Below are positions 58,209-64,000 of a stretch of DNA of 64,000 bases, one piece after another. Every line of letters begins with the position of its first letter. The stretch's first letter is position 1. The DNA lies in NCBI RefSeq assembly GCF_051020985.1, contig NC_135003.1, forward strand, positions 8,487,501 to 8,551,500. The letters run 5' to 3'. The notes under the pieces were generated by a model. That model did no database searches. It was given only the letters and a program-made list of their open reading frames with translations, and was not told the DNA's origin. The DNA is from Nomia melanderi (lineage: Eukaryota; Arthropoda; Insecta; Hymenoptera; Halictidae). The position numbers and the translations under genes are program-made.

Positions 58209-61140
58209 GGCGAACAGCAAGCCGCGAGCGAATTCTGCGTCTCGCATTCGGAATTCGCTTTCTCGGTCGACCTGGATTTTCCCACGGACAGGTTTACCAG
58301 GAATCTGGGTCTCCAGCCGATAAATTCGTTATTCGCGGTCGACGTGTCTCGTCCTCGGTGAATATCGATCGCATTACCGTGGAAGGGACCCCGAGCCTGG
58401 TTATCGGTAATTCGGTGACCCGCTCGAAACCCGCCCACTCCGGAACACATAAACCCGCAGCGCGTCGGCCACCTCTCTCGATGATACGCCGCACTGTTGC
58501 GCGCTTATTTTGCTAACCTGTCGTGCGATCGCGGTCGCTGAAACGGTCGGCAATAATAACACGTACACGCGACGGTAAGAGAATTCCGTGGATCGAAATA
58601 GATTCTCATCGGTAGTCCCGACAGCCGATTGATCGCAGCTGTCAACGCTTCTGGCGTTGGCTTCTGGCTTCGTGACATTTCGTATCAGCTGGTAGGGTTT
58701 ACATTCTGTGACGGTGTTGTAAGACGCTGTGTAGTAGCCACGGTACAGCGAGGTCGTGGATTAAACTTTTAATGTAGAACCTGAAGCCTTTAGCACCGGT
58801 AGCAATTGACATTACGGGTTCTGGGACTTTATTGTGTCAAGATCGTAGCTTCTGTCGGTTTGATCGTCCTGTCGGTTGGAACATGTTTACTTTAACTGTC
58901 GACAGATTTTACGATCTTGCTGCATCCTGGCAGCTAGTGTATACTCACTGGGCGATGAAATAAGAGGATTCAAGAATTTAAAGGTGAATAGTGTTCGTTA
59001 AATGGAGTGGAAAAGTCTTGAGTCCTAATAAGAAGGGCACTCGATGTAGTATTATCATAAGAATGCATTTTTAAGCCAAAGAACTGTGTCAATCGTATGT
59101 AACACGGCAGACAGTGTTAAAATGAGGTCACCCAGATGCAGCAAGTTACTTCATCCCTTATTACCTTCTTGGATTCTCTTTATGCTCGTGGATCTATCAT
59201 TATCATGAAATGTTGCACCACTTTCGGGTTTCAATTTACTAAAGAATTTTCGGAGCCAAGCGTGGCCGATCTAGTCACCGTGAAAATCTGACGAATCGAT
59301 ACAGGAGGAAACTCGTAAATGGGCCATCTGCTTTAGCAAGACGAAGTTCCTACGTGATTGGTTCCGCAAACTAAACCAATCGATCCCGCTTTCCTAACCC
59401 ACTCCATTAGGAAGCTAATGCTTGGCCTTGAGGCAGTTTATAAACCGCTCCAGTGATCCTTGATTCTACCCGCCAGGGGACGGAAAATATTGGTTGTTCA
59501 ACGCAAACGATATGTGGGACATTTTGCGCCATTCCCTTTCGACGTTGTGTTCCAACCGAATTAACACTAACGTCCAAGCAACATTCAAAACTGTATTAAT
59601 CGCTGTTACCTACTTTTTAATAGTTTATACGATGCAACATGTCCTTTTATGAAACACTGTAAAAGAGTGACATAGAATATTCACTGATATTTTAAATGTC
59701 AGTGGTATCTTTAAAAGTAATATTGCAAATTTTACAGTGCCTATAGTTATATATTTATCAAAAATATGACAACATTTGTCGGTAACAATGTACAGTGGAC
59801 AAAGGTGCCCGAATTCGTAACTGATGGGCGGAGCTAACGCTACACAAAGTGGGAGTATATCCTGTGTGATGGACGATAGATGTTATTGACCTTCGGCAAC
59901 GAGTAATTTCTGCTTGAACATTGTAGAAATACGTTGCCAAGACCGTACACGTTTTGATACACCGTTATTACGTCAAAATTGAACCACTTTGATGCGCCGC
60001 CGTTTGAACCGTGTACGCAATAACAATTTGAACGCGGGCAAAAAACGAGCACGAGGGTAGCTAAAGTTATCGTGTCGGCAAGGGCACAGAATTTTTTTTT
60101 GCGAGAAATCACCGTAGCCACATTGAAAGCTGGCTCCCGTGTTATACAGATTGCTACGTTACCGTGCTGAACGGCGCAACGGGATAATTTTAATAGATCC
60201 CCGGTTTCAACGGTCGCGTTTAAAGTCCGCGCGACTATTAATTGAGAGAGGTATACCTTTTTTTGTTTTACGTCTCGTTGTTGTCGTTTTTATTGAAGCG
60301 ACTTGTTAATGACAGGTTCCGACGGCCGGCGACACGGTGAAAATATTTTTCGGTACGTCTGAATTTCGCGAAATTGCATGAAATCAAGGACGCCGGTATT
60401 AAGCGCAATTTCACCTCGTATGGAAAGTAATGACGCGCGTTAATAGGTTTACGGACGTTTAAATGTAAATTTATGGTATCCCGGCGAACCGTCGATTCTG
60501 CCACAATGTACACCCGGCTGAGATTATGATCATTAATTTAATTTCTCCACGGCTAAAAATATACAAATTTAATTCCACGTCTGGGCGAGCGCTTCCAATG
60601 ATCACCGTAGTTCCTTCGGGAATAAACTTTGCTTGTAATTATCATATTTTTATATGTCGGTAAATAAACCTCGATAATCGTCCTCGGATCACTGTACTCG
60701 ATAATCTCAGTATATAATCTTTTGCTCTTGTCGCAAATAAACAATCGTGTAATCCCTGTTCGCGTACACATTTCAAATTGAATTCACGAATCTCGATGTG
60801 TCGTTAATATTATGTGTTTCTGCATTTTATACCGCACGCGTTCGGAAACATTGTTGCGCCCTCGGTCAGTTAAATTCTCTGCGCCTCGCGGTACTATAAT
60901 TTTCATTCGATGCGTTGCTCCACTTTTATCCGGCGAGCTCAACGGCCGATCCGTTTCCGATCGATACCGCCTCTATTTATCCGGCACTTAACCCGTTCGC
61001 GTGGATCGCGTTACTAATAATCCTTTTCAAGAACTAATACATGGCCCGTGACGCGTAGGCCATGTTCAAATTAACAAGATCATCCTCGCTCGACCATAAA
61101 TCCGTGAACAGCCGTCGCACGTAGTGCCCGGTCGCAACGG
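58209..61140. other. Non-coding host DNA
   Basis: No supportable gene. The segment around 59760-60120 has overlapping minus-strand frames, but no transposase or other motif could be recognised. A T9 run lies at 60092-60100. Confidence 0.5.
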
Positions 61141-61174
61141 TGCGCGCGCGTGTATATACACACGCATACGTATA
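61141..61174. repeat. 34-bp alternating purine-pyrimidine tract
   Basis: Every base from 61141 to 61174 alternates pyrimidine and purine. It opens with a TGCGCGCGCG block, passes through GTGTATATACAC (itself palindromic) and ends with ATACGTATA. Such tracts can adopt left-handed DNA in vitro; no function is shown here. Confidence 0.85.
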
Positions 61175-64000
61175 CCAGCATGCCAGCCTGTACACGCTGG
61201 AACCTCTAAGTAATTACGTTAGCCGGCGAATTAATTAACCGTCAGACGACGGTTATCGATGCCAGCTCGAAGGTGTTGGACAGTGACGCTACTATCGATC
61301 GGCCGCGATCGAGAGGACACGCCGGAAGCGTCTTCGGTAATCCCTGGGGATCATCGATCGGAGGATCGTTCACTGTCATCGGCCAACTGTGCGCCCTCCG
61401 CCGACTAATCGGTGATCGCGGTTATGTCTATCGATGATTCAAGCGTTTTCGATCGGCCACTGAGATTAGATGTGATATTAATGGCGATCCTTTTGACCCG
61501 CGATCCCTTTTACAACTTCGCTCGTTAGAGTTACTTTGCGTCGTTCAATGATTCTATTTCTTTTTATATTGCTTAGGTATGTTTGTATTCAATCGAACAA
61601 AGAATAATCTCTTAAGAAAGACGGTATCGTTTGAATTGGTTTGTTGGAAGTAACTGAGATTCTGTGATTGTGTGCGTTCACGATAGATTACAGTTATTAA
61701 ATGTTTGTGCAGATTTAAATCGTCTAAATTAAAGGACAGCGTTTCTTTCGTAGAATTTCGGACATTTAGATACCCGACGGATACGTAAATAGTTACGGTT
61801 TGATGACAATCGAGATCGTTTACTGTGATTGCACGCTTGCTGGTCAATACGAAACTCACGGTGGTTTCAGGGATAGCCAAGGTCAGTTGCTATTGGAACT
61901 TCTAATGCAACGTCTAAGTAATGACTACGCTTAACGTGACCAGTCGAGATTATATACCGCTGGTCGATAGTTTCCACTTACTCTATGAGATACCCACGTG
62001 GACCAGGGAACTTCATGCAATTATAAATAATTTTGTCCGTTAAAAAGACTTGAAGGTTTCGAGCAATCATTGCTGAAACTGCTAACTCTGATATAGGACT
62101 AAAATCCGTGACAACGTAAACCATCTAATAACTGTAATTATTTCACGATAAATCTGTTCAGATCGTTATGACTCCTTCCTTGCGTCTACATAAAGGTCCG
62201 AACTGGTAAAGTATCAACAAATTTCATTCCCGTTTCAGCCAGAGTAACCACCAAAAGTATCCCGTTTCATTTAAACCGAATTATTCAAACCGTTCACCCG
62301 AGATCCTGAATTATTTACTCGAACGGTCGCAGGAGGAGCTAATCCTGAGTCAAAACTCACGATCCCCGAATTCATAAGCATTCTCAATTTCGAATCAGCC
62401 AGAAACCGGTCCTCGGGCCGAAATGAAATTCAAAGAAGCAATTCAGGTGAGGCATCGTGATTTATCGGCTACACGAAGTGGCGCGACCCGTATCTCGGAT
62501 CTCGAAGACGAAGTTCTCGAGGCGTGACGGGGAACACTGCCGCCACCGCCTCTGCATCCGGCTGAAAGCAAAAGGTCCTGCTGTTTCCCGGAGGCAAGAA
62601 AATAAGGATGGTCTGGTTCCAGCGGCGAGGAAAGTGCCGGCTGGATGGAAGCTCGAGCATCGATCCTTGCCATCCCCGTTTTCGAGATAAGACCGTCTTC
62701 CCCGTCCGCCCCAAGAATTGCATTCGCACGCTGCCCGTATTACTTTCTTGCATTTACGATCGGCCCCCGGTATCAGTCGAGCAGAATTCATTCCACGATG
62801 AAATATTGGCCGCACTGCCTGTCCAGATTTAATCACGGCCGTGTATCAGCTCGATAGATCATGCTACGCAATGGCCCCGGAGCCACTCCACTGACTATCT
62901 CGAGTTTGTTTTCTAACGGAGATTAATCGGCCTTCGATGGGCCCGATCCGTCTTCATTCAACCCCGGCTTGTCCCGATTTGACGAGCCCTCGTCGAATCC
63001 TTTCAGCTGCGGATAGTTGTTCGCGGATGGTGATTAAAAGGCGAAACACTCTTGACACGTTTGGTACGGCTGGAAACTGGTTCCCAAAGTAGGTGAGTCG
63101 CGATTTTTTGTTGTTGCTACCAGCTCTAGCTCCCGAGGCAATACTGTAGTTACCAAGACAATACTGGGTTTCCACGGGGATACTTGTAGTCCTCAAAGTG
63201 ACCGTACGATTTAATCCTAACAACTGCACTCTTCATCCGTATCGAATGTGTTAAACCCTGTGAGTTTAAATTTGTTTCGATGGAAGTTCAGTCGATTCTT
63301 TTTTAGCAAAACTAGATAAAAGAAGATGATGAAATGATTGTTGCTTACCAGAGTATATTCGTAATGTCTTGAAAGAGGATTGATGTTTGACGACATCGCG
63401 TAGCGTCAGCTGTGAAATTGTGAGGAACTTTTAACCCGATCGGTATGCACCAATTCAATTAACGGTGTTTCGGAGTCGGCACACGGAGCCATGACCGACA
63501 TCGATACCACCGTTGTCCTTAAAGCGTAAAAGATCGTCGGGAACGAGCGGCCGATACCGATCGTTTCAACGTTTCAGCGATTTACGACATATCTGTTGCT
63601 ATTCAGAACGTAACGGGCTGAGGAACGGAAACACGTTTTATCCGTGAGCTGCGTGTTTCGCTCGACAAGGAGGTTTAAAGCGGAGCAGTTTCCGAACGGG
63701 GCAGCGAACGGTCAGTCGTAAAATTTTTTGGCCACGGAGCCGAAGGTCCAATCTGAAGTGGCAATCTCGCGTCGTTAAACGAACGATTGCTCTTAATCGG
63801 CCGACACGGGGAACGGAGGAGAACTTCCCGTCGCCGTTAACAAGAGACGTTTCGTGTCCTGGTAACAGGTGGCCCGAAAGTATCGTAAATAGAGATTCCT
63901 TTAACGCCGGTTCTAGGGATAGTATCGAGCAATTAAACTATCTGACTGGGTCTAATTAAGGACGGCAGGCAGTTCCCGATTGGAATTATTCAGCTTCCCC
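61175..64000. other. Non-coding host DNA to window end
   Basis: No supportable gene. Four overlapping frames at 62443-62857 on both strands reflect a CpG-rich block rather than coding. The minus frame at 61554-61880 has no recognisable domain. A donor-like TAG/GTGAGT occurs near 63092, without an identifiable exon. Confidence 0.5.

Noticed and set aside
58014..58450. Gly-Trp-Leu-Ala repeat protein on the minus strand
   Set aside because: Direct translation of the CCAG microsatellite.
59758..60121. Overlapping minus-strand frames suspected to be a decayed transposase
   Set aside because: No catalytic motif, zinc finger or terminal repeats could be recognised.

Overview
This window looks like insect genomic DNA, most likely hymenopteran (bee, ant or wasp). 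The evidence is an arthropod-type BEL/Pao retrotransposon, CpG-rich segments alternating with AT-rich segments throughout, and no bacterial gene organisation. The organism call is inference; no species-diagnostic gene is visible.

The only recognisable gene-bearing object is one BEL/Pao LTR retrotransposon on the + strand at 6130-11282 (5153 bp). It has two 787-bp LTRs that I compared base by base and found identical, TG...CA termini, and a 5-bp target duplication (CAACC). It also has a primer-binding site that fits the 3' end of tRNA-Tyr, and a purine-rich tract next to the 3' LTR. Its single long reading frame (ATG at 7556, stop at 10384) encodes a complete-looking Gag with three zinc knuckles and a retropepsin-like domain. 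The frame then passes straight from the N-terminal edge of reverse transcriptase into integrase. The RT catalytic core, RNase H and the start of integrase are absent. A second gap removes the integrase catalytic centre. A third break shifts the frame into a non-homologous tail. The element is therefore a gag-pro-retaining, pol-deleted derivative, yet its identical LTRs mean it inserted very recently, so it was probably mobilised in trans.

The rest of the window (1-6124 and 11288-64000) contains no gene I can support. Open frames there have no recognisable domain, and many start at TTG, GTG or CTG rather than ATG. It is most simply read as intergenic or long-intron DNA. Structures found there are: a roughly 400-bp imperfect inverted repeat at 20046-20442 (foldback element or hairpin-RNA locus); a diverged 117-119 bp tandem duplication at about 35010-35247; two decayed minisatellites (46880-47300 and 55219-55412); a CCAG microsatellite (58127-58208); pyrimidine and GCTC tracts near 38.1 and 52.7 kb; a 34-bp alternating purine-pyrimidine tract at 61141; and a perfect 20-bp palindrome at 36448. 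No tRNA, rRNA, CRISPR array or known microRNA was recognised.
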